Positions 1 through 6,710 of a stretch of 8,433 bases of DNA are shown here, one piece after another. The notes beneath the pieces were generated by a model. That model was not told the DNA's origin. It did no database searches and worked only from the letters and a program-made list of their open reading frames with translations. This DNA is from JBNJEM01 sp051745935 (lineage in GTDB: Bacteria > Planctomycetota > Planctomycetia > Pirellulales > Pirellulaceae), in NCBI GenBank assembly GCA_051745935.1, contig JBNJEM010000336.1, positions 1 to 8,433 on the forward strand. The letters are read 5' to 3'. The translations under genes and the position numbers were made by a program. The first letter of the stretch is position 1. Each line of letters starts with the position of its first letter.

Positions 1-1
1 T

Positions 2-100
2 CACGTGGTGGGCTCGTGTGCCTCGATGGGCGAGGCCGCGAAGCGGATGGAGGCCTCCCAGTTGAAGGGCGCCGCCGCGAGCCGCCGCGTGTTCAAATAG
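2..100 (+). CDS. Possible C-terminal tail of a + strand gene (partial, unidentified)
   Basis: This + strand frame is open from the left edge to a TAG stop at 98-100. It encodes about 32 residues ending in a charged, alanine-rich, probably helical tail (MGEAAKRMEASQLKGAAAS and a few more residues). Almost every third codon position is G or C, as expected of coding DNA in a GC-rich genome. The same positions are also third positions of an opposing minus frame that stops at 1-3, so composition cannot decide the strand. A terminator-like hairpin with a T-run at 194-216 on the + strand favours a + strand gene. I do not recognise the protein family, and the start lies outside the window. Confidence 0.33.
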   Translation, partial: HVVGSCASMGEAAKRMEASQLKGAAASRRVFK

Positions 101-193
101 CCGAGCTCCTCCGCCCGAGCGTGCCGCGTTTCACTCCGACGTTCGGCGTAACGGGTTGGTGCCCCGTGTAAGGTGTTGCTGTCTCGAGGACGC

Positions 194-216
194 TGACGGA
201 CACACGTCATTTTTTT
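194..216 (+). terminator. Candidate weak Rho-independent terminator
   Basis: TGACG (194-198) pairs with CGTCA (205-209) around a 6-base loop and is followed directly by seven T (210-216). The stem is only 5 bp, so it would be weak. It lies about 95 bases after the stop at 98-100 and points the right way to end a + strand transcript. The rest of 101-373 shows no recognisable gene or repeat. Confidence 0.38.
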
Positions 217-373
217 GACCGCGACGCCAGTCTCCCATCGCCGTGCGCGCTGCTCGTGATTCCGATCGCGCGTACTGCCTCACCCGTGCCCTCCCGGTCC
301 ATCCTATCACCCCCGGTCCCCCCGCGCTGCCCCTTCGTCCCCTAACATTGCGTCTTCCGCCGGCCATCACGCT

Positions 374-847
374 TTACAAATGCTTGGCCAAGCCCGCAAA
401 CCCACGGCGAAAACCAGGCCAAAAATCAGCATGTCTGCTTTCGGCTACCTGAGGTTGGCCCGTGTGAGCTTCGTGCTTCCACAGCATCTGGCCCGTGTTC
501 AGATCGAAGCAGTAAACCATCCAACGATGAATGCCTTGCTCCGGCTCGCGAACACCTTCCCCCAGGTACAACCCCTTGCGCGGCACGCGAGTCTGCTGAT
601 CGGCAGCCACGGCAGTCAGGAAGACGCGATCGTCCCAGACGACGGGGCACGACCAGCCCCAGCCCGGCACGTCGGTCACCCACTGGACGTTCTTGGTGGT
701 CGTCCAGGTGAGCGGCAGCCCGCGATGATCCGGCGCCACGCCTGTTGCGTTGGGCCCGCGGAAGCGAGGCCAATGGTCCTCGGCCGCGGTTGTCGATGAC
801 CAGCAAACCGAGGTGAGGAGCCAGAAGAAAAAGAGCTTTCGTATCAT
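374..847 (-). pseudogene. 3'-truncated secreted PQQ-like beta-propeller protein
   Basis: This is the N-terminal part of a secreted PQQ-binding-like (WD40-like) beta-propeller protein, a family much expanded in planctomycetes and usually about 400 or more residues long. The ATG at 845-847 is preceded by GGAGAG at a normal distance. Residues 1-22 form a signal peptide (MIRKLFFFWLLTSVCW, ending near TAA). Then come the typical opening WPRFRGPNATGVA (26-38), a first blade with CPVVWDDRVFLTA (67-79), and VYCFDLNTGQMLWKHEAHTG (111-130). Family similarity stops around residue 134 (near base 445). About 23 unrelated residues follow before TAA at 374-376. The missing blades are not found in any minus frame out to base 1, so this is a real loss of the 3' part, not a simple frameshift. 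The propeller's substrate is unknown, and the fragment is unlikely to fold as a complete propeller. Confidence 0.72.
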
Positions 848-904
848 GGGAATTCTCTCCGATGGTGAGACGGACAAAGTTACTCGTTGTTCATGATTTG
901 GATT

Positions 905-1068
905 TCCAGCAGATTCAGGGAGGCCAGCAGATTGGGAGTCTGGATTTGTATTCTTTTGGAAAGAGGAACTCGTGGTTGACCGGCGTGGTTTCCGGGTTCT
1001 CCAGAAGATTGGAATTCCGATTACATTCTCGATAAGCTCAATCTGTTGGCCTCGCTGACTCTGCTGGA
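905..1068. repeat. 30-bp imperfect inverted repeat around a 104-base spacer
   Basis: The left arm (905-934) and the reverse complement of the right arm (1039-1068) match at 27 of 30 positions. The left arm also contains CCAGCAGATT twice, 18 bases apart (906-915 and 924-933). The element lies between the regulator remnant and the PQQ-like remnant, in what would be the leader of the latter. Read outward on the two strands, each arm encodes the same peptide pattern, NLLASL(T/N)LLE, and two of the three differences are synonymous. It could be an inverted duplication of a small coding piece, a foldback element, or a structured leader. No terminal direct repeats were seen. Confidence 0.6.
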
Positions 1069-1092
1069 GAAAATGTGTTTGCAGCAGGAAGA

Positions 1093-1530
1093 TCATTCGT
1101 CCGATTGCGGAGCAAACGCTTCGGACTGACTGAATTCCGACAGCCAGTAAGTGGTATGCTGTTGAGCCAATGCTTCGGCATCCTCGGGCGATCCCGAGCG
1201 TATGGCCTGGAACAACTCCGTGTGCGCCCGGATCGTCAGATCGCGAACGGTGGACGTCCGCACCCGTTGTTCTAGAGACTCGTGAAACCGTCGCATCACC
1301 AGTGAAAACTGCGACAACAGGTTTTCCCAAGCGCGCCCGAGTCGCTTGTTGCCTGCCGCGGCAAATATCAGACGGTGGAAATCCAGGTCGAGCCGGGTGA
1401 CGTCATCCAGACGGCTGACCGCCTTCAAGGCACGAAGGTTTTCCTCGATCGCGTCGAGACCGGCCTCCGGCCGACGTTCGGCGGCAAGACGACTCGCGGC
1501 AGGTTCCAGAACCATGCGCATCAGTCCCAA
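1093..1530 (-). pseudogene. GntR-family (FadR/FCD) regulator lacking its DNA-binding domain
   Basis: The product is an FCD ligand-binding domain of about 145 residues, the C-terminal half of FadR-type GntR repressors. These normally have about 220-240 residues with an N-terminal winged helix. The sequence opens inside the first FCD helix (MRMVLEPAASRLAAERR) and includes LDLDFHRLIFAAAGNKRLG (47-65). It has the usual metal/ligand positions D48, H52, H103 (RAHTELFQAI) and H125 (ALAQQHTTYWL). The winged helix is absent: an in-frame TAA lies at 1540-1542, and the neighbouring coding sequence ends at 1557. The frame has no ATG at its 5' end. The coordinates given start at a TTG, and an ATG at 1519-1521 could give a 142-residue FCD-only protein, overlapping (TGATG) the stop of a tiny upstream frame. 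Such regulators usually control acid-sugar or organic-acid catabolism. Without the winged helix it cannot bind DNA in the usual way. Confidence 0.75.
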
Positions 1531-1556
1531 TTCATGATCTTAGTCCTTTCATGACG

Positions 1557-4493
1557 TTAGTCGTGTAATGGTAGCGCAGGCGATTCCCCAGGTCTAGCTT
1601 CCAGCGCCGCGCGCCCGGCGGTATCGACCACACCGTCATAGCCGGGGCCCCCGGCGCCCAGGTACCCGTCGCTGCGCCCCGTGTCGTCCCGGCTGACCCA
1701 AAACGCATAGAGCGACCCGCCGGCCAGCTCGAAGCGGAACCGAACCGGCTTGCCGCGCAGCGAGGCCAGGTCGGAACCGCCTTCCCACACCATCGGCGCC
1801 AAGGTGCTGTCGCCGGTCAGCGGCACACTGTTGGCCAGGGTGAACGGCTCGATGGGCTGCCTGCTCTCGTCCAGCACCTCGGCCCGCACGGTGCCGTCGG
1901 GCACCTTCGCGTTGACGAACAGATGCGCGCCGTTGAACGTGACCGGGCGCGTGGTGAGCGTGCCGCCACCGGGGCCGGCGTCCATCGAGGCGAAGCCGTC
2001 GCGGCGCAGGAAGGCCAGGCCGATGCGCGCGCCGTGGTACATCCCGCGGCTGCCGTCCGGGCCGATTCCCGAGAAGCCCGTGTACGGGAAAACCAGCTTC
2101 TCGCCCAGCACCACCAACACGCCCGTCGTGCTGTGCAGGTAGGCGCGGTCCCAATCGCCGTCGCGCCGGGTACCGGCCAGGAACGGCTCCCGGCTGGGGC
2201 GGTGCCAGTGGAACCCGTCGCGGCTGAAGCCGACTTCCAGGTCGGTCAGCTTGGGAAACCGCCCCTGCTCGCACACGCGGTTGTTCGGCCCGCGATGGAT
2301 TTGGTGCATTCCGACGATCAGGCTCTCGTAGGCCACGGCCGGCCGGCTGTAAAGCTGGACGCCGTGAGCGTGCGCGGCCGGATGATAACTGCCCTCCGGC
2401 TCGGATTCGTCCAGCCGATCGGCGCCTTGCCAGTAAACGGCATCGCGGTCCCAATCGGCCTCTAAGAAGTCGGCGCTCTCGCAATAATAAGTCGCCCGGC
2501 CCATGCCGTCCGTAGCTCTCATGCTGAACACCCATTTATCGCGGAAAGGATTGTGGAACAACGATGAGTAATCGCCGCGCCATCGGCCCGCCGAGATGCC
2601 TTCGGACCAGTGCCGTCCATCCGCCGACGTGTAAAGGAATTGGTAGCCGGAATGAGGATGGCCCCCGCGATGGCACTCCATGTACTTCACGCGCTCGTGC
2701 GCACGGCTCGCATTGAGATCCAACCAAACGGCGTTGTCATCAACGCTTCGGTCGATCAGCACGTTACCCCTCTTCGACAACTCGGGGCGGGTCCAGTTCA
2801 CCAGGTCGGAACTCGTAGCCATCGCCAAGGGACCTCGCCATCCGGCATTGTAGAACATCTTGAACAGCCGGTCCTCCGGATCAAAGAACACACCGCCCTG
2901 GCCGAGATAGACCACGCCCCTTCGGTCCACCGCATCACGGCTTTCCGCCTCATACACGGGATTGCCTTGGTACCGCTCCGCCGCATGATAGCTGCGGCGG
3001 AGATCGGTTTGCTCGATCAGAAAATCGTCCACAAAGAGTTGCCGCCCCACGTCGATGGGCACCACCTCCGGCGGATGAACCAGGTACGGCACCGGCATGG
3101 GATCGGCCGACCGCGGGCACAGGTAGTCGGGCGGCCATGCCTTCTGCAGGCGGATGCCGTTGTACAGCAGCTCCCCGCCCTTCAACGGCCGGCTGATGAG
3201 CATCTTCAGCCGCGAGTTCGGGCTGACAAGCTTGCCGGCGAGGATGTCGTCTTCGGTAATGCGGGCCATGAGGATTTCGCCCAGCCGGGAGCGCTCGCGG
3301 TCGTACGAAATGTAGATGGTGCCGTCGGGGGCCTGCGTGCCGTCCGGGTAGGAGATGCCCGTGCGCTCGTCGAGCATCAGCCCGCCCTTCCACCTCGCGC
3401 CGTCGTCCTCGGACAGCCACGCGGTCAGCTTACCGCGGCCCTCGTGCGAGTCGATCGTCTCGCCGTGCTTGACCATCAGGATGCGACCCGAAGCCATGCG
3501 GCGGATGTGGAAGCGTGCCACGGGATGCACGATGCCGTCCGGGAACGTCGGTTCCGACCACGTGGCGCCACGGTCCTCGGAAAAACTCTGCATGATGCCC
3601 TTCCGGGTCCGGGCCAGCATCCACAGCGAGTGGTCCTGGCGCTGCACGATCATGGCTTCGTGCCAGCACGGGTTGGGGAAGGGCCGGTTGCCGCGCCGTT
3701 GCCACGTGGCGCCCTGGTCGGTCGAGACGAACACGTTCACGCCGCGGTAGGGATCGAGTTCCGGGAAGAGATTCTCCGACAGCGGATCGCGGCCCGTGCG
3801 CTGCAGAAGATAGGCCGGCAACAGCCACTCGCCGCTCGACAGTACCGTCGGCTTGTTCAGCACCCGGCCGTGCCAGATGCGGCGTGGTTCGGACCACTCG
3901 GGCTGATCGGCGTCGGGATTCTCGCAGACCGCGGCCCACAGACCGTCGCGGCCGTCCCAGTGGTTCATCACCTGGTCGAAGAAGAACCACAGCCGGCCGA
4001 GCGGATCGGTCCACAGCGCGCCGACGATCACGCTGCGCGGCAGGGGCAGGTTCGGCGACTGGCTGTCGATGACCAACCGGGGCTTCGACCATGTTTCGCC
4101 GTCGTCGTCGCTGGTGGCGGCCACCATGAATGCCTTGGGGCCGTCCTCGCCCGCCACCCAGGCGGCCCAAAGTCGCCCCTTCGGCGTCCGCTCGATGCCG
4201 ATGGTCATGCCGTAATCCAGCCGGTCGTAGTCGTACTCCGGCAGCGGCGAGGTGTTGAGCTTCGGAGGAATGAGCGCCAGGTCGGCAACCCGCCGCATCG
4301 TCTCCGGCGACCGGTCGCCGGCGCGGTACGCCTCGCGCACCTCGTCTTCGTACTCGCGTACCTGCTGGGGCGTCATGGCGGCGAAGCGCGCCTCGGGACT
4401 CTCGGACAAGGCGACAGGCGCACCGAGCAGCGTCGCGCCGACCAGTGCGAAGGCAACCGTGCAGCGGTTGCGAAGCAGCATCACAAAGTTCAT
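1557..4493 (-). CDS. Secreted double-propeller protein: sialidase-like Asp-box domain fused to GH32/43-like domain
   Basis: This is a 978-residue secreted protein, probably a glycan-binding or glycan-cleaving enzyme. The chosen start (ATG 4491-4493) has AAAGGG seven bases upstream and begins a clean signal peptide (MNFVMLLRNRCTVAFALVGA, then an AxA-like end near 32). In-frame ATGs at 4515-4517 and 4554-4556 are possible but bury the signal. Residues about 35-430 are sialidase-like, with Asp boxes SDDDGETW (128-135), STDQGATW (257-264), SEDRGATW (305-312) and SEDDGARW (361-368). A linker about 434-484 rich in proline leads to IDVGRQLFVDDFLIE (480-494). That motif opens a second, usually separate planctomycete family resembling GH32/43/117 five-bladed propellers, with repeats such as TSADGRHWSEG (622-632) and SRDGFHWHRP (757-766). 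A small beta-rich tail ends at HD. I cannot assign the sialidase arginine triad, so the substrate is open. Base composition dips in the middle of the second half (about 2460-2990). It lies 32 bases after the truncated gene upstream. Confidence 0.82.
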   Translation of the reverse strand: MNFVMLLRNRCTVAFALVGATLLGAPVALSESPEARFAAMTPQQVREYEDEVREAYRAGDRSPETMRRVADLALIPPKLNTSPLPEYDYDRLDYGMTIGIERTPKGRLWAAWVAGEDGPKAFMVAATSDDDGETWSKPRLVIDSQSPNLPLPRSVIVGALWTDPLGRLWFFFDQVMNHWDGRDGLWAAVCENPDADQPEWSEPRRIWHGRVLNKPTVLSSGEWLLPAYLLQRTGRDPLSENLFPELDPYRGVNVFVSTDQGATWQRRGNRPFPNPCWHEAMIVQRQDHSLWMLARTRKGIMQSFSEDRGATWSEPTFPDGIVHPVARFHIRRMASGRILMVKHGETIDSHEGRGKLTAWLSEDDGARWKGGLMLDERTGISYPDGTQAPDGTIYISYDRERSRLGEILMARITEDDILAGKLVSPNSRLKMLISRPLKGGELLYNGIRLQKAWPPDYLCPRSADPMPVPYLVHPPEVVPIDVGRQLFVDDFLIEQTDLRRSYHAAERYQGNPVYEAESRDAVDRRGVVYLGQGGVFFDPEDRLFKMFYNAGWRGPLAMATSSDLVNWTRPELSKRGNVLIDRSVDDNAVWLDLNASRAHERVKYMECHRGGHPHSGYQFLYTSADGRHWSEGISAGRWRGDYSSLFHNPFRDKWVFSMRATDGMGRATYYCESADFLEADWDRDAVYWQGADRLDESEPEGSYHPAAHAHGVQLYSRPAVAYESLIVGMHQIHRGPNNRVCEQGRFPKLTDLEVGFSRDGFHWHRPSREPFLAGTRRDGDWDRAYLHSTTGVLVVLGEKLVFPYTGFSGIGPDGSRGMYHGARIGLAFLRRDGFASMDAGPGGGTLTTRPVTFNGAHLFVNAKVPDGTVRAEVLDESRQPIEPFTLANSVPLTGDSTLAPMVWEGGSDLASLRGKPVRFRFELAGGSLYAFWVSRDDTGRSDGYLGAGGPGYDGVVDTAGRAALEARPGESPALPLHD

Positions 4494-4525
4494 GGCAGGC
4501 CCTTTCAGTTTTTCCATTCGGAGCC

Positions 4526-5131
4526 TCAGGTGGTCAGCGGTTGGTTGTGTCGACATTCACTTGCTCCAGCTCTCTTGGCGACACCTGTTTCCCACGCAAG
4601 GCAACCACGACTTACTTGCGCGACTTGCTCACGGCTGTACTGCCCTCCGGCCCAGCCAGTTTTATTTGGCCAATACTGGGCGAAGGGATAGGCGGCGGCG
4701 CCCTTCATGGTGGCATGGTTCTCGGTGCCATGCCCCAGGAGATCGTTGAAGCCCTTGAGCTTGGCCTTCAGGTGGTCGCGTTGCGTCGGGCTGAACTTAT
4801 CCCAGTACTTGCCCAGCACCGAGGCCACGGCGGAGTATGTGAACTGCTCGCCGTTGCTCCCCTCAGGCACATTGTCATAGAAATGGGTGATCTTGTCGAT
4901 CACCTCGTCATCGTCGGGGTTTGGCGCGAGGCGTGCCAGGGCCGCCCCACCAGCGAACTTGCCATTGGGACTTATCCTGGCGCCGCGGAACTGCCCGACC
5001 AGCCGCGCGGAGCGCGCCCCCTGGGTGGACAGGTCTTGCGCGGCGGCGAAGCTTGGCAGCAGGCCGGCGATCAGGCCGCAAGCCAGCAAGACTGCGGCAG
5101 CCCGGCGAATAAACCGATGTCGGTTTGACAT
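4526..5131 (-). pseudogene. 3'-truncated secreted protein, possibly of a heparinase/alginate-lyase-like helical family
   Basis: The 201-residue product starts with a clear signal peptide (RHRFIRRAAAVLLACGLIAG, cleavage near SFAAA-Q, about residue 32). Next comes a helical segment with a family-like stretch: KYWDKFSPTQRDHLKAKLKG (98-117) and LLGHGTENHATMK (121-133). I associate the TENH...M pattern with large secreted planctomycete proteins of alpha/alpha-toroid type, but this is from memory and not certain. After YSREQVAQV (about 155-163) the sequence becomes unlike the family, and the frame stops at 4526-4528. The large remainder expected for such a protein is absent, because the next gene starts 32 bases later. 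Two starts are possible, ATG 5129-5131 and ATG 5156-5158, each with its own AAGGAG in a 27-base duplication. The proximal one is chosen because it gives the shorter n-region. Confidence 0.5.
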
Positions 5132-5172
5132 GGTGATTCTCCTTCTTTGGTTTGGCATGGTAATTCTCCTTC
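5122..5172 (-). repeat. Tandem duplication of ribosome binding site plus start codon, period 27
   Basis: Two 24-base copies (5122-5145 and 5149-5172) match at 22 of 24 positions. On the minus strand each reads GAAGGAGAATYACCATG followed by YCAAACC, so each carries a strong AAGGAG and an ATG at the same spacing. The 27-base period is exactly nine codons, so both starts are in the same frame. The upstream start would add MPNQRRRIT before the signal peptide. Confidence 0.85.
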
Positions 5173-5178
5173 AAGAAC

Positions 5179-5199
5179 CTCCGAAACTGCTTTTCGGAG
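5179..5199 (-). promoter_or_regulatory. Hairpin in the 5' leader of the truncated secreted gene
   Basis: CTCCGAAA (5179-5186) and TTTCGGAG (5192-5199) form a perfect 8-bp stem with a 5-base loop, about seven bases upstream of the outer copy of the duplicated ribosome binding site. There is no T-run on either side, so it is not a normal terminator. It may affect translation or mRNA stability. No known riboswitch pattern was recognised. Confidence 0.45.
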
Positions 5200-5388
5200 T
5201 TGAGTTAATGGTGATAATTCACTTTGGATACTTTGACTTCCATCACCTTCAACTGACGCACGGCCACGAATGAAGTGGATGTCAAGCAGTATCGGGTAAA
5301 GCCGCCCGGCAAACACCCTCGCGCAGGCAGTCGCCAGCTTGCTTCGTTTCGCGGGTGAAAGAAACACCACGCCGACCACCTGCCAGCC

Positions 5389-5597
5389 CTGTTCGGGAAC
5401 GCATGCCACGGGCAACACGTCTGCAAGCTCCACGGCCTGGATCAGGTGTTCCAGGTCGCGGATGATTGCTCCCTGTCGAGGGTGATGCAGTCGGCCCCGT
5501 CATGGCCGATGGCCTCGACCACCGCCGGGTCGGCCGTTTTCGAGAACGGCCCCCAAACGGCCCTTTGCGCAATGGCCGCGCGAAATTCACGGGTGGC
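5389..5597 (-). pseudogene. Remnant of an HpcH/HpaI-family aldolase (broken at both ends and frameshifted)
   Basis: Translated from 5597 down, the minus strand reads REFRAAIAQRAVWGPFSKTA, then DPAVVEAIGHDGADCITLDRE. This is the typical N-terminal region of HpcH/HpaI class II aldolases, which cleave 2-keto-3-deoxy acid sugars to pyruvate plus an aldehyde. The frame then ends at 5442-5444, while another minus frame carries on with IRDLEHLIQAVELADVLPVA and a VPE motif, to about 5389. This shows a small indel near 5465-5470. There is no start codon, since TAA at 5598-5600 lies just before the homology, and the expected later two-thirds, including the rest of the metal-binding and catalytic region, is gone. 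A possible degraded later piece (RRGVSFTRETKQAGD, about 5330-5375) was seen but is weak. The gene is clearly non-functional as an aldolase. Confidence 0.65.
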
Positions 5598-5678
5598 TTA
5601 TCTGTTCAGTCGTGGTTCCTTCTGCTGCCGCCGTGTAGGCGGGTTGACAGGTCAGGATAGTCTCATTTTCGCCGCCTT

Positions 5679-5707
5679 GGGCGGTGGAACCCTTGGGTGG
5701 ACCGCCC
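5679..5707 (-). terminator. Hairpin downstream of the DUF1080 gene, no T-run
   Basis: GGGCGGT (5679-5685) pairs with ACCGCCC (5701-5707), and an inner ACCC-TT-GGGT stem continues the structure. It lies about 35 bases after the stop of the DUF1080 gene. It could end or protect that transcript, but it lacks the T-run of a Rho-independent terminator. The rest of 5598-5742 shows no gene. Confidence 0.35.
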
Positions 5708-5742
5708 GTCGCACCGCGAGAATTGAGACTGTTCCCCGTGGG

Positions 5743-6558
5743 TTACTGCCGCTGCTCTCTGGCCTTCAACATCCGTTCGACGCGCGCCTGCTCTTTCCTT
5801 AGCGCTTCCACGGGGATGGGCATGGGGGTGAATTCGGAACGTTCGAGCCACTCGTCCGGCGGGATGGTGCGCAAACGGAGGCCGCGGAACCAGACGTCGG
5901 CCCCGTGGTCTTGCAAACGCAGGTTGGCGCCGCGCGCGGCCAAGTCGGCTCCGCGGATATGCAGCAGTTCCACTTCCTCCGCCCAGCGCGGGTCGGTGTA
6001 GTCGAAGTCGATCACCTTCTCGCCATTGAGCCAATGCTGGATGACCGGGCCCTTGCCGACGATGCGGCCCTCGTTCCACTGGCCGAATGGCCGTGTGGCG
6101 TCTTTCGAGGGCGCCATGCAGAAGAACAGCGAGGCCGCGCTCTGCCGGGGGTTCTCGCCGTACGGGCTATTCGCGTCGTCGAGAATCTGGTACTCGTACT
6201 GACCCGGCCGATAGTATACCCCGCTGTTGCAGCCCTTCGACACCTTCCACTCGAATCGCAGCTCGAAGTCGTCGGGCACCTTGGCCACGGTGTAGGTGAT
6301 GTCGCCTCCGCGCTCTTTGCGGAATAGCGTGCCCTCCTCCACCACCCAGTTGCCGTTGTGCTTCCAGCCGGCGTCGGTGCGGCCGTCGAACAGCAGTTGG
6401 AAGCCCAGCCGCTGCTCCTCTTCGCTTAAGGTGTTGGGTGTGGCGGGCGAGTCGTTGGCGTCGTGGCCCCGCGCCACGGCGGGAAGCAGGAACAGCATCG
6501 CCAGGATCGCGATGGAAAGGCCCAGCCGGGTGTGTCGCTTCGAAGAAAAGTTCCTCAT
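5743..6558 (-). CDS. Secreted DUF1080 / 3-keto-disaccharide hydrolase family protein
   Basis: This 271-residue protein belongs to the DUF1080 family (PF06439), a concanavalin-like beta-sandwich. Some members are known to hydrolyse 3-keto glycosides. The ATG at 6556-6558 is preceded by AAGGG at a normal distance and opens a signal peptide (MRNFSSKRHTRLGLSIAILA, ending near ARG at residue 31). An upstream in-frame start at 6609 would fall inside the palindromic repeat and is less likely. Family motifs are GFQLLFDGRTDAGWK (52-66), FELRFEWKVSKGCNSGVYYR (98-117), YEYQILDD (121-128), NEGRIV (162-167), HWLNGEKV (175-182) and LRLQDHGADVWFRGLRLR (213-230). After the domain there is a charged helical tail of about 40 residues. 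Length and motifs look complete. It lies downstream of the oxidoreductase on the same strand, which fits oxidation of a sugar to a 3-keto form followed by cleavage. The substrate is unknown. Confidence 0.88.
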   Translation of the reverse strand: MRNFSSKRHTRLGLSIAILAMLFLLPAVARGHDANDSPATPNTLSEEEQRLGFQLLFDGRTDAGWKHNGNWVVEEGTLFRKERGGDITYTVAKVPDDFELRFEWKVSKGCNSGVYYRPGQYEYQILDDANSPYGENPRQSAASLFFCMAPSKDATRPFGQWNEGRIVGKGPVIQHWLNGEKVIDFDYTDPRWAEEVELLHIRGADLAARGANLRLQDHGADVWFRGLRLRTIPPDEWLERSEFTPMPIPVEALRKEQARVERMLKAREQRQ

Positions 6559-6600
6559 GGGTATGCCCTTATTGTTGGATGCGGGAACGACCTCGCTGCT

Positions 6601-6665
6601 GGAGTTCACGCTTTAGCGTGCGAAATGAGCATGAGTCAGATTCAGCACGCTAAAGCGTGAACTCC
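6601..6665. repeat. 65-base palindromic repeat with 20-bp perfect arms
   Basis: The left arm GGAGTTCACGCTTTAGCGTG (6601-6620) and right arm CACGCTAAAGCGTGAACTCC (6646-6665) are perfect reverse complements, extended by one more pair (6621 with 6645). Each arm also contains its own small palindrome (CACGCT..AGCGTG). The element sits between two minus-strand genes, 45 bases after the oxidoreductase stop and 42 bases before the DUF1080 start. No T-run follows on either strand. I recall similar CACGCTTTAGCGTG repeats being common between planctomycete genes, but this is from memory. It may be a REP-like or MITE-like dispersed repeat that also acts as a transcript-stabilising hairpin. Confidence 0.85.
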
Positions 6666-6710
6666 CACGGTGCGTTGGTCGTGCGGTTCTTGGCAACGAT
6701 CGCGGTATCT

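Noticed and set aside
1..210. Minus-strand open frame of 69 codons at the left edge
   Set aside because: It shares its third codon positions with the + frame ending at 98-100, the part beyond about 120 loses GC bias, and no family-like sequence is seen. The + reading is also supported by a downstream terminator-like hairpin.
368..376. CACGCTTTA, resembling half of the palindromic repeat at 6601-6665
   Set aside because: Only nine bases match, with no partner arm nearby, so chance is likely.
848..1330. Extension of the PQQ-like frame upstream to 1330
   Set aside because: Residues before the signal peptide are not family-like and overlap the FCD coding sequence. The ATG at 845-847 has a good ribosome binding site.
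2610..4691. Very long + strand open frame opposite the fusion gene
   Set aside because: It is a GC-rich antisense shadow: it has no signal or domain motifs, and is rich in His, Arg, Val and Ala. The minus strand has clear Asp boxes and family motifs.
5282..5590. Minus frame beginning VNFARPLRKGPFGG in the aldolase region
   Set aside because: Arg/Gly-rich composition is typical of an off-frame reading. The aldolase similarity is in other frames.
5644..5672. TTGACA on the + strand as a possible promoter
   Set aside because: No acceptable -10 box at the right spacing, and no + strand gene downstream.
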